From contig OY741281.1 in NCBI GenBank assembly GCA_963514095.1, positions 14,102,882-14,166,881 of the forward strand: DNA of 64,000 nucleotides. Direction: 5' to 3'. The notes below the pieces were generated by a model. The model had not been told where the DNA came from and did not search any database. It worked only from the letters and a program-made list of their open reading frames with translations. A program made the translations under genes and the position numbers. The stretch is from Eutrigla gurnardus. Its lineage: Eukaryota > Chordata > Actinopteri > Perciformes > Triglidae. Positions 23,201 through 34,362 of this stretch are shown in pieces; positions within the stretch are counted from its first letter, which is position 1, and every line of letters begins with the position of its first letter.

Positions 23201-24599
23201 CAGCCGTGACTCAGTAACCTCGTATAGCGGGGCAGGTTACGACGGTGCGTCTGTCTGTCAAGCCGGAGCTGAAATTAATCTGAGTGCAAAGAGAGCAGGG
23301 GAAGATGAGGCAGTGAGGCTTTAGCATTAACTCTGTTATCATTGCAGATGTCAGGCGGGATGACAGGGGAGCGCTGATGCTGTTGGTAAACCGATCGCCG
23401 TCGCTTCCAGCGGGGAATTAGCCTTGCTTCGTATAATGGAAGTGTTGGGACAGGTGAGCTGTTTATTTACACTGCCGCTGCTCCGGCTGGTGATGATGGT
23501 GCAGGTTTCTTTTTCTTTTTTTTTGTATGGAGGAGGCCTTCACTTGTCTCCTCCGGAGCTGCATTTGTCTGCCAAGAACATGACAAATGACACTTTGGAG
23601 GAAGAGGAGAGTAAATACACTCCAGCTCTGGCTTTGCACGGCCCAAACAGACCGGCTCCGTCTTGCGTTTCAAGACCGCGGAGCCAAATTCCTGGAAAAT
23701 GACTTAATTGTGGGGTAGATCTCCAAATGATGATTCGAGGCAAAATGACAGACAAAAAAAAAAAAAAAAAAGATGAAGCCGGAGTCGGTTTGGAGTCTCG
23801 TATGACTGCTTGAATTTTCTCAACAGGTGAAATCACCTGAAAGGTAACATTGAAGAAACGGATACTGGAAATAGAGGGCAAGCAGGGATATCTTCACAGG
23901 TTCTCCCAGCAAGACCTCAGACGATAATTGCAGACAGCGTGTCCAAAACGAGGGGAGCTGTCTACATCCGGCATCCTGTGCTTTCAGCCGGGTTTTTATC
24001 CCAGAGACGGAGAACAAATGGCAGGAACTGGAGCGCCAGGACGTGCTGAGGGGCTCCTTGTACCTGCTTTTAAGTCAACATGCCTGAACATGTCGCCTCC
24101 TCCGTCACCCTGGAGGTTTGCTTTTTTTTTTCCACTGTTGACGCAGACAGGACGCACTCCATCTCCCTGTACCCACAACCCCCACTATTCATCAAGTTTT
24201 ATATGAAGTCGCAGGCTGTAAATCAATGTTCTGGAGAGGAGGAGACGGAGTGAAGAGGGGAGATGTTCAAAGAAGTTCAGAGCGTCTTTGAAAAATCTTG
24301 CTTCGTCACTAACAGGTGTTTTGATTTACGGCGTGTGTGTGTGTTTAATTGGGGCATTTCTCACATTCACATGAAAGCGGAGGTGAATTGATATTTTTCA
24401 GTTGCTCAGATTGGGCAATGAGAAGACACGGTCGATGTTTTCCTCTGAAGGGTGCGTTCCCCCCCACTGTCAGAAAACACGGTAAACGTTCCCTGGTGGT
24501 GTTTTAAAGTTCATAGAGTAGTGGCTTTATAAAGTCTCAGGGAAGAATAAGCAACGAGCCTAAATTACATCAAAGTTCTTTCACATGTTTTTATTTTTT
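20244..24599. other. long gene-free stretch
   Basis: Several frames of 90-200 codons overlap around 20,260-21,840, the longest at 20,846-21,445 (199 codons). They lie in multiple frames on both strands, with no domain and no convincing splice signals, so I treat them as chance. About 22,960-23,400 looks like a candidate non-coding block. An A18 run lies at 23,754-23,771. No recognised mobile element was found. Confidence 0.4.
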
Positions 24600-24960
24600 A
24601 GCCACGCTCACAAAAGACTGCAACTTTTCGATGGATTGATATGAAATTTTGTGTTGACATTCATGGTCCTCAGAGGATGATTCCTAATAACTTTGGTGAG
24701 GCGCTTTAGCACTGTATTAGGTTAACATTCGGGTTCAGACAGAAATGTAGGATAGCTTTCAAGTTTGCCACAGACATTCAAGGTCTTTGTAATCCTCTGA
24801 ACTTTACGTCTAGTAGGTACAACTTTGTATCTCCATTCATGGTTCCCAGAATATAAACCCTAATGACTTTGATTGTAACTTTCTGATCCTCTGGCTTTTC
24901 TATTATACCCTGACCATGTATTTGAGGGATTGCTATAAACTCTGCATCCTAAAGAAGTCA
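24600..24960 (+). mobile_element. TAGC-family repeat, 5' portion
   Basis: Phrases such as 'gatggattgatatgaaattttgtg', 'gacattcatggtcctcagaggatgattcc' and 'taataactttggtga', each followed by a second similar module ('attcatggttcccagaatataaaccctaatgactttg'), match the upstream modular part of the TAGC-family repeat as I remember it. The 3' part with TTAGCATGCTAAC is missing here. Boundaries are approximate. Confidence 0.6.
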
Positions 24961-27331
24961 TAGTGCGCTCTTCACCAAATGTAATCCCATCTCAGTCTCT
25001 GTCTATAATTTTTGACCCTCATGTTTTGCATATGCAATTCGTTTTTTGTTGACCACATGGTTTTTATGTAGTTTGGTATCATCAACCTCCGTGGTTCTCT
25101 CCTGCAACGTGATTGGATGCTATCCGATTAGTTCAAACAACGTGTATCTTTTGTTGAGTCTAAAGTCATCAAATGTGCGACTTGGGTCAAAGTCAAGTTT
25201 AAGTCATGTGACCTCAGTCCACACCTCTGGTTTTCATCCAGCACCATCTTCGAGTCCATGAACACTCCCAAAGTAGAATAAAGGGCCGTTTTCTTATTCA
25301 GCCAATGCTGCTGGCATCCAGTGAATGCAGTAAAAGCACACACACTCCCACACACTCCGCAGTGGTTGACCCTCAGGACATGAAATAACTGTTTCACCAC
25401 AGCAGCACATGTACAATATAATATTTAGCGGATGATGAATCAATGCAAAGAAAAACATGTATAAATGTACGGCGCCAAGATCAAAAAATATCTCATGGAA
25501 AAAATAAGAATCAACTCCGCGAGTCCTCTATGATCAGCCTTGCCTGATTGCCCAATTTCTCCTGTTTTGCTTTGAAAAGGTTTCCTCTCTCTGGTTCTGG
25601 TACACGAACGGCACGCCATATAAAATAAAAAAAATAATAATTGCATACTCTCAAAGCGACCTATGTTGTAATGGGTGATATTTTTCTATTTCATGGCTGT
25701 TATTCTTGGCATTGTCTTTTATTTTTGATTTATTATCTAATGGTAATAGATTGTGGTTCTGGTAAATACCGCAGCTGTCCGCTCAGAAGCGCGTGTCCTC
25801 TGGATTGCTCACCAGCGAGGCTAAAAAAAGTCTCGGTTTGTTATGCTTGTTTGAACAGAAGCTGTGGCCTCTTCATTTTGCGGTTTCCAGCAGAACTCCT
25901 GTTTTTTTTTTCCTCCTCTAAATATAATCCTGAAACACCACTACCTCATCCCACTCTCCTTGTGCCATTGTAACAACTGACCAACCCAAACGCATACATT
26001 TTTACATTTGAATTTTCTAGGGGGGGAAAAGACCATGGAAACTTCTACAGGTCATTAGTAACTGACTGGTTATATTTTCTTAAAGCCAGACGCCACTGAG
26101 CAAGTCGTGCAATTCATCATCGAAATCTACTTCTGCCAGTTTTTTTCCTCACAAATGTGGGAATGGTCCGGTGTGTCAGCAATGTGTCACTAGCTCCACT
26201 GAGTCGTTAAAACTGAGGAGACCTCTAGAAAAGGCCTGAAACATCACGTATTGTTGAAGTGCCGTAAGTATGCATGGAGCAGGACGGCGAGGAAAAATCC
26301 CAAAACCCTTCGAATAGAAATCAACAAAAGAAACCTCTCTCCACTGGTGAAACGCTGTGATAAAATGAAGCGAAGCGCTAACTAATACCTTCAACTGTCA
26401 GACTAATAATGTAGCGCTCCGAAGTCGGTGCTACTTTAATGACCCGAGGCGTGGACAGATTATACGCAAAAAAAAAAAAAAAAAAATGCTTGCTGTCAAA
26501 ACTGTGCCAGAGCGCGCGTATCAGCAGCACCTCATCTGTTTCCCACTAACACGCTGAAAGAGAAATCACAAGTCCGTGTGTCTACTGGAGTAGATTGAAC
26601 TTGGCGGATGTGTGTTAAACGGCCGGGCCCCTGGAGAACTGAATAATGATTCCCAGTCGCCCCTCGCTCGCTCGGTGTGGGAGTGCAGCGCTGGAAGAAG
26701 TCTGAATGGGAAAAAAAAAAAAAAATCTTCTGTCCAAACAACGGTCTGCCGCTGTCTCCGCCGTGCGCCCTGAGCGTCTGTCATCAGCCGTCCACATTGT
26801 TTTTGGACAATTGGCACTAATTTGCCATCTGGTTGAGGGAGCCTTTGTTGCGCGGGAAGGGAAGCATTGTGTGGTTATCAATGGCGAGTCCACTTAGGGA
26901 GCCACCGGTGGACAGAGACAAATGAGGAGACAATGCTCTTCATCTCGGCTCCGCTCTGGTTCACTTTACTGGCATGGCTGTTTATCAGACAATTTTACAA
27001 AAGGAGAATATGTAAATTTTATGTTAAACCGGACTGACATGAGGAATTAACAGATTTTAGAACATGACATATACAAAACGGCTCCATGCACTTTAACCAC
27101 GGAAGAAACGTATGAATGGACACGGATTAAAGGAACTTCTTTGCAATTTGATGATACATTTACACGTGAAGAAATTGCAACCGATAGTGGAAAAGCAGAC
27201 AGCACAAGGAGATACAAGTTGCAGAGGGGAAAAAAAACAGAAGCTGCAAAATAAAGTTTCCAGGGGATACAAAAAACTGATTTAATTCACCCGAGCATGT
27301 GAGTTGTTGCAAGGCTCACTCACATGACTTA
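24961..27331. other. gene-free stretch
   Basis: Mostly unique sequence. 26,760-27,000 looks like a candidate conserved non-coding block (GGACAATTGGCACTAATTTGCC, GTGGTTATCAATGG words). An A19 run lies at 26,468-26,486 and an A-run near 26,711-26,724. No frame has domain content. Confidence 0.4.
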
Positions 27332-27468
27332 GGGACAATAATATAAGATAGACTGGTTACCTGTCCAGGTGTACCCTGCCTTCGCACAATGTCAGCTGGG
27401 ATCGGTTCCCACCCCACCCGTGACTATGAATACAGGATAAGCGGTAGACGATGGATGGATGGGACAAT
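27332..27468 (+). mobile_element. second 5'-truncated LINE/SINE tail with target-site duplication
   Basis: The core (27,340-27,460) contains 'gactggttacctgtccagg', GTGTACCCTGCC, CAGCTGGGATCGG, ACAGGATAAGCGG and a GATGGATGGAT tail, the same family as at 11,379-11,503 but about 20 bp longer at the 5' side. GGGACAAT occurs on both sides (27,332-27,339 and 27,461-27,468), and the match continues with a few mismatches, consistent with an older duplication of 8 to about 13 bp. Confidence 0.78.
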
Positions 27469-29309
27469 TATTAATCATTATCTTAATGACACATGCAGAA
27501 AGTTGAAACTATAAGACATTTAAATGTCAGCCAAGTGCATTTCTGTATCTGCATTCGACTGTATCTGCATGTTCATAATGTACATATTTGCACGCGTTTT
27601 CTTGAATTGCAAGCTCTCCTTGGTTGAGGACGTGTCGAATGAGCCAAAGCAGTTCATCTGGCTGGAATAAAACTCTGCAGCACTCCTGGCCTCCGATGGC
27701 ACAATATCACCGACATCACGGGTTAAAAACTCTCTCTGTTGCAGAATGCCCAAGAGGTTGAGAAGACCACGAAAGTAGCTTCTTAGAGCAACAGCCACTT
27801 CTCTCCTCGCCTCAACTTTACTGTTTTTCTTCCCTCCTCCTCTCCACCCTCCTCTCTCTGTTCCGTCCTCCGGGAAAATGCACAGTGATGTCACCACAGC
27901 TGAAAGAGTAACAAAGCACCGGTGCCTCTGTTGTTTTTCCAGTTTGTTTCTCTCTCTGTGGCTCCTTGGCCCCCCTCCCAACACCCTTGCAGCCCCTTCT
28001 CCTCCCTCTCTACTCCCTCTGGTTTTTGTTGTGCATTACCCCCACCAGCACCACCCCCACCATCCTCTTCACTCCAATCCATTTTGCAGCCCGACCTGGA
28101 GAAGATGAGAAGTGGTGCTTTCTGTCCACAAATCAATAGGCCTTACTCACCTTTGAGTCAGGCTGCAGAGGCAGCATCATCACTGTATTCCGCTGTACAG
28201 TACGTGCAGTCGGGAGAAAGAGAGAGGGGGATCGGGTTTTGGGGGGATGGGGGACCCAGGGGTGCTAGCCTGCCTGTCTAATGCATTATTGAGGAGTGCA
28301 TCTCAGCCATCAGTTGCAGGTAGAAGGCTGAAATAGTCTTATTAGCTGCTGCAGACTGAAGTGTGGTGGAAAACTGAGCTGACCGCAGCTGAAATCTAGC
28401 GTCTGTGAGGCAGAAGCTGATGTTACTTCATGTGGAGATGCTCGGGGATTTGTCTGGTGGGACTCTGGAAAAGTTGACTTGCTTTGAAATATTGCTTGAG
28501 AGTTATTATATTTCTCCGAAAACTCTGAATATTATGAAAGGTCAGGATGTAGTACACGTTTTTGACATTTAAAAGAGGTTTTAAATCCTGTAAGAATCCC
28601 TACCATTGTTTTGTCAAAATAATTGTCTTGCTGTATATGGATACATGTTTTATGAAACCCCATGCACAGTGGATTCATATCAGGGTCTACTTAATTCGTA
28701 ATGTGTTGGAGGCTGTTTTGACTCTATAAGCACGGGTCTTTTTCATTGAATTTTCAATAAACATCTCACCCTGAGGTTGCACTCTCGGAAAAATAATCTC
28801 TTCAGGCCCTGTCAGCATGGAGATCCAACAGCATACTTAAATATCCTCAGCCAAAACACCAAGAAAGCAAGTTTAATTTGGAAAGTTAATTCACACCCCA
28901 GTGGGTCTGTAAACTGTATGAAAAACCAATGAGCACTGACACGCTATTAAAAATGCATGTCCCCATGGATGCATTTGATTCAGTCATCCGTGAGTGAATG
29001 TCTGGGTGCTAAATGTCTCACGTGTAACGTATTCATGTCATGTTTGGAAATGTGCTTCAATTACATCATGCTGAGATGATAGAAATGGGAACAATGCCAT
29101 TACAGTAACACAGAGTTTGACAAAAAAAACCTGAATTATTACAGACTCCTTCTCTGTTCTGTGTTTAAGTGATAGTGAACAAAACAGCAGCAAAGCTCCG
29201 ACAAATACAGCCTCTCCTGCCTTAGTTAATATTAATGGTTTACACTCGAAAAGCAAACACTTTGGGAATAATCCAAACAATGTCAGTTTGCTTGTAAAAT
29301 AATCTCATG

Positions 29310-29313
<4 letters not shown>
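27469..29313. other. gene-free stretch with a G-quadruplex motif
   Basis: The minus-strand frame at 27,520-27,984 (154 codons) and the overlapping plus-strand frames at 27,878-28,281 are driven by pyrimidine-rich composition and show no domain. At 28,226-28,253 the plus strand has G5, G3, G6 and G5 runs with loops of 3, 4 and 2 bases, a canonical G4 pattern. The rest is AT-rich and featureless. Confidence 0.45.
28226..28253 (+). other. canonical G-quadruplex motif
   Basis: Four runs of at least three G are separated by ATC, TTTT and AT. The motif lies in a purine-rich patch (28,215-28,262) and has no associated gene. Folding is inferred from sequence only. Confidence 0.6.
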
Positions 29314-29374
<61 letters not shown>

Positions 29375-29397
29375 TATGGGGGGGGGGGGGGGGGGGG
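29314..29397. repeat. (GT)29 microsatellite followed by G20
   Basis: A perfect GT run (29,314-29,371) is followed, after TTGTAT, by 20 consecutive G residues (29,378-29,397). Alternating GT favours left-handed DNA and the G-run can form quadruplexes. The poly-G length may also be an assembly artefact. Confidence 0.95.
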
Positions 29398-30171
29398 ATT
29401 TGACAAATCAGACTGGTTTGAACAATCCTGTCAATTTGGTTTAATTGGTTTGTGGAGTGTGCCGGAGCGTGTGACAGCATACGGCAAATGCCATTTCCCA
29501 GATCTGAATCCTGACATTCCTCCATAGATAATGAACAGAGCTGCATGTGTCGGTGCGGAGAGGTCCCCATTGTCAAAGCGGGATATGGTCCCTCCGTGTT
29601 CAAATATGAATGTGCAACTTTGATCAGCAATAAAGTGTGCAGGTGTTGCGCTGTCTTCCCCCGTCTACGTGGAGCAGCTATACGGTACGGTGGATGTACA
29701 TGCTGCGTCTGTCCGATGAGAGCCGCGGTGAAACCTGAGCAGTTAGGCTGATAAGACTTACAGGAGGGAGCTGTTTTTGTCTAATTAGGCAGAGCGAAAA
29801 GGGAACTTTAACTGGGGCAAAGAGAAACCAGGCCAAACCCCATTATATTTAAAATACCTGATGCTGGGAGACAGCACTGTAATTGCACCAGCGAGCCCGC
29901 TAGCCTAAGGACATGCTGCGCAGACCCACCTAGCCTACGATCGCCCAGCTGGGTTGGGAGAGAGAAGCTACATAAAGCTTAATTACATCTCGCAAGACTA
30001 ACTTAATTAAAATCTCCTCGAACTCCCTTACTTGATGGCGAGGCCTAAAATCCGATGCTCCAGATCCATTAAAGTAAAGCATGTAAAATGTTGGGAATAC
30101 AACCAGTATCAGTTACAATCAGTTCAACCATGAGTTGAGGGCAAAAGCTTGATATATTAATCTCAATAATG
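29398..30171. other. candidate conserved non-coding block
   Basis: About 29,740-30,080 is repeat-free and rich in developmental-enhancer-type words (GTCTAATTAGGCAG, AAGCTTAATTACATC, CTTAATTAAAATC) next to GC-balanced sequence. No exon-like frame or splice pair is seen. Confidence 0.35.
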
Positions 30172-30248
<77 letters not shown>

Positions 30249-30268
30249 GCTAGCTAGCTAGCTAGCTA
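30172..30268. repeat. compound (ATCT)n-(AGCT)n tetranucleotide microsatellite
   Basis: About 19 units of ATCT (30,172-30,248) switch abruptly to about five units of the one-base variant AGCT/CTAG (to 30,268). A single T-to-G substitution that was then amplified explains the junction. Confidence 0.97.
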
Positions 30269-32944
30269 AAAGTAATGGGTAAATGGTAGAAATAGATAGC
30301 TAAAGTAAGGGATCATTGAATCATCCAGTTTCTGCAACAAGTGTCCTGAAAACAGGATTATCTGCTTCCGTATAACTAATAGTGATAAATAACATGTTTG
30401 GAACATGGCAGGCTGAGTCCATGAGGCAGTAGACCTGCTTCAGAATACCCGGCTTCAGGGGGTAATGTTGAGTTGTGAACTGCTGATGTAAACCATAAAA
30501 CTGTCTTTAAAGGAGAATATTCACGGGCTGCAACTTGACTGAGCGGCGTCAGCCCATGCTGACAAGTCAGACCGCATTGCTGCCTGCGTTTGTTTGGTCG
30601 TCACCACCCTCGCAGACGCGTCACATCCAATTACCTAAAATGTGAACTTCAGTGATATGCATCTGGACCAACTGCCATTTTACATCTAAACCACATAATA
30701 GGATGTGAATTGACTCACTGGCCCGGAAGACAATCTCTCATTTGCATGTTGAGACGCAGGCAGATGCATGTATCTCTAGACCTGCTGCTCCGCTGAACTG
30801 TGCCCCCTTGAGAGGTCCTCAGTGGAGGGAAGACTCCTCCAAGACACTCCCGTGTTTTAGACAGCAGCTCATAGTGACACAACTCGACACAAAGGAGCTA
30901 TTGTTAGCGTCCAGTGATACTGAAACTGCCTATGTCACTCCTTCTATGCTAAGGCAGATTACTTCCAATAGCGTCTGTGTATTATATGTTCAACCAGTGG
31001 CCTCACATGAAACGTTAGAGGCTGGATAACCAGAGACCAGAAACACCAGTGAACTGAATCCTTGCTGTCCACTCCAGCAGTAGTTATTTTTCACAATACG
31101 GCGCTGGGTCGTCTCACATTCCTTTGCACTTCTCTCATACTGTAGGTAACGTGCTGAGAGGCAGCGGGCCACGCCCTGAGGCTCAACCCGCCGTGACCTG
31201 GTCGTTGCCTGCCAGGTCAGGGGAGGGTGTTGTCCAGGAAATGGATAGTTGTCCTCTGCACTGCTGACCCTCAGCACTGTTTGCAAACTCTTATTTACGC
31301 AACATTGTGCTCACTTGCTCGGCCTTGAAAAGTGAAGCAATAGCCAGAAATCTGGCGGCATTTACAAAAATCACTTGATGGATATGTGCAGGTGGATATA
31401 AAACGACTTCATTTCTGATTTTTGTTTGACAAATTGCAAGAACAACATCTAGGTGGAAATGCTGATGCACTCCTTGCCATTTTACATTTAGTATGACATT
31501 TCTAAAGCTAATTTGGCAGTAGAAAAATGTGTGACTTCTTTTTTCATTAGAATATTAATTCATTAGATTAAAAGAAAGTACATATAGTTGGACTTCTCTG
31601 TCTTCCAAACCACCCACTCATGCTATAAAACATAAAATACCATTACTAAAAGCCACTTTTCCTGAATGGGCTACACGTCGACAATTTCTCCCATTTTCAA
31701 AAGCCGCTTAAAAGCAGGGTGAGCACAATGAATGCATGATGCTGCGTGACAACGTCTTCCTGTACCGATGATAACGCTGATATATGGCAAAGCTTAAACA
31801 CCAGCATCCTCATTCTGTGAAGCCGCCACAGTCAGATGGCATTGGGATTTAAGATAGTGAATGTGTGGACCCTTCCCTCTCTGCATGGTGGTCTCCAGCT
31901 TGAACACTAAGCAGACCGGTGGAGGTACAAACCCAGAAAGGGGCCCATTCAATCAATCTAAGACGTCCAAATATAAATAAACCTGTATGATGGCAGCGGT
32001 GGGTGGCTGGGCTGCGTTCTCGGCGTGGGGAACAGCGAGCCTCGGGGAAATAGAGCAAGAAAAAGCAAGCAAACCGTGACCCGAAGTGATTTGTACCTCC
32101 AGAGTAACTTCATTGGGACCCTTGGGGTGCCACACAATGCAGCGTATATTGGATTTGTTTACACCTCACTTGGCCTCAAAGGCCACCGCGACGGGTGGTG
32201 GTAGAGGGAGGGTCAAAGACGGGGATCATGGCTCCATTTGCAGATTGAGGGCACTGAGGGAGAGCTCTGCCTCTTTTGGGAGCGCAGACGCGAGGTCAGC
32301 GGACTGAGATCCCGATTCTATACGCTCCAGATGGGAGGACAGGCTAATAACTGTTTTGGGATCAGATGGCGACGAACGCCCGTCTCGAGGCAGACAGGAC
32401 ACACGCAGAGGCTGCAGACAGGACTTGACTTGTGGATCACATTAATCCCATCGGCGTGGCTTAACTCTTACATTAATGTCAGTCTTCCTTACCACAGTCT
32501 TTATGAACATTGAGAAGACGCAGGCAGTCAGGGAGGCGGTGGTTTAGAAACTGACAGAGATGTGTGGTGATATGCTGTAATATGAGACCAAAAAGATTTG
32601 GCAGTAACAGGTAGAGCCTGACCAAAGAGTCAGAGTTTTTATTGTCATTTTTGAGGATATAAAAACTGGAAAGTTGAATTCCGAATGTTCAGCCCCAGCT
32701 CACCAGACGACCAGCAGTCTACAGAGTAATGACTGAAGCGTCTGACAATGTTGGTACTGTACAGCCGTGGACCCGGGGCCGTTGTGTCGTTAAGGGGATC
32801 TCTGTGTGAGCGGACAGGGCCAGGGAAGCAGGGAAGCAGGGAGCTGCCTGCCAGCATAAATGCAGCTGCGGGGCTTAAAGAGCCAGAGGCCCGGCTCTAT
32901 GAATGCATCAAGTAGATGTTAATTGGCGGCCCCGCTTTCTGCCA
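30269..32944. other. gene-free unique sequence
   Basis: No recognised repeat or exon. Short frames at 30,742-31,029, 30,990-31,286 and 32,086-32,513 have no domain content. Patches near 32,090-32,160 and 32,240-32,480 are moderately GC-rich without a CpG-island character. Confidence 0.45.
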
Positions 32945-33265
32945 CTAGTTGAACTCCTCCCCCTTCCCTCCCTCCCTCTCTTCCTCCCGCGCTCTCCCTC
33001 TTTTTTTTTAAGAACAAATGCCACATTCCTGCCATCAGTTATCTGCTCTGCTGACAGCCCCAGTGGCCCGTGGAGGACTCCCCCCTGCAACCTGTCCACT
33101 CCAGGAGGAGGCCTGTTTACACAGCGCTGATTGGGAGCGCCCTGCACTGCCCTTGTGACCTCTCCCCCCCTCGTGCGCCCCCACTCTTTCTCCCTTCTCC
33201 GTCTTTCTTTTCTACATTCCTATTCTCTCTGGCTCTCTCTCTCTCCCCCTCGGTGGTTCTTGCGC
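32945..33265. repeat. pyrimidine-rich low-complexity tracts
   Basis: Two C/T-rich segments (about 32,953-33,009 and 33,160-33,252) flank a GC-balanced block. Opposite-strand purine content explains the Glu/Arg/Gly-rich minus-strand frames here. Confidence 0.7.
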
Positions 33266-33942
33266 CCTCACAAGCAAACCCCTCCACAGTCCTCTGAAGC
33301 ACTCGCAGAGGGACGGGGGGCGGCGCTGCTCTGCGGAAGCCCAGGCGGTGGAGATGTAAATCAGTCATGGTTTTTACAGGCCTTCCTTAAGTGAGCCCGA
33401 GGGCCATGGTGGGTCTCAGCGGTGGCTGGCCCAGATTTGCAGCTTATTCGCAGGGAAGAAGTGACTTTTGTTCTGCTTATAGACCCTCGGTTTCAACACC
33501 CCAACTTGACCTGATTAAAAGGGATTCAGGACCGGACTAATGTTTCCCATTTCATTAAATTGAAAAATAAGTTGGCAGAGGGAAGTCAAGAACGGTGAAG
33601 CTGATACGTGAAACTTTCTCCGGTGTGAGCTTGTGTTTTTGTAAGTCGGAGTTTATTTGAGATATTTAATAGCTTCATCAGCTCTGTCAGTGAACGGTCA
33701 CTGTAATCAACACTTGTCAACGTCTGTTGGACTTAAGAACAGGAACACCTTTTCTAATGCAATGCATTACGACAGGCCTGCAATAAACACGGTGCTTGTG
33801 AAGCCTCTGGAGTTCAGTACCAAGACCATCGGTCCATTTTAGAGGTTCTTCGTGGCTTTGTTGCACTAGATTGTATTACTGAAATATTAATAGAAGTATT
33901 TTGGGACTGCTGTTACTTTAATTAATAACACTCCTGTTTTAT
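33266..33942. other. gene-free unique sequence
   Basis: Contains a GC-rich patch (33,300-33,350) and an enhancer-like portion (33,440-33,560, with CCTGATTAAAAGGG and TTCATTAAATTG). No exon was recognised. Confidence 0.4.
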
Positions 33943-34362
33943 AGCTAGCAGCCCTGGGAGGCTGGATTTAGGCACAGCTGTGTTTTGAACTAAAGGCTAA
34001 TGGCAGCAGCTAACATGCTTATGTTTAGCAGGATTAATGTTTACCCAGTTCACCATTTCCTGCTAGAGTAAGCAAGCACTGCGAAATTTAAGTAATTGCG
34101 TCAACTAGCATGTGTTTTGTGCACATATTTACAAAATGTTGTGACAATCCATCCGGTAGAAGTTATTTTACTAAACAAAACTATTGACTTGATGGTGGAG
34201 CAAGAGGAAAAGACGAGCTCATCAACGTCAGAAGGCTTCATGTAGTGCAGAATGTGAATATGTGGATGACATTTCATGGCAATCCATTAATTTGTTGTTG
34301 AGGTATTTCAGATTGGACCAGCTGACTGACACTTCCATCCTTAGAACCATAGCATGGCTAAC
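33943..34362 (-). mobile_element. TAGC-family repeat, inverted copy
   Basis: Read as reverse complement, this follows the family order: the end nearest 33,943 gives the '...agcacagc.gtgcctaaatccagcct..cagggctgctagc' section, the middle gives '...taaacattaatcctgctaaacataagcatgttagc', and the far end gives 'gtcagtcagctggtccaatctgaaatacctcaacaacaaatt'. It is the longest TAGC copy in the window, diverged and non-coding. Confidence 0.65.

Noticed and set aside
27520..27984. 154-codon minus-strand frame
   Set aside because: Composition-driven, with no recognisable family. Its Arg/Gly-rich middle is the complement of a pyrimidine tract.
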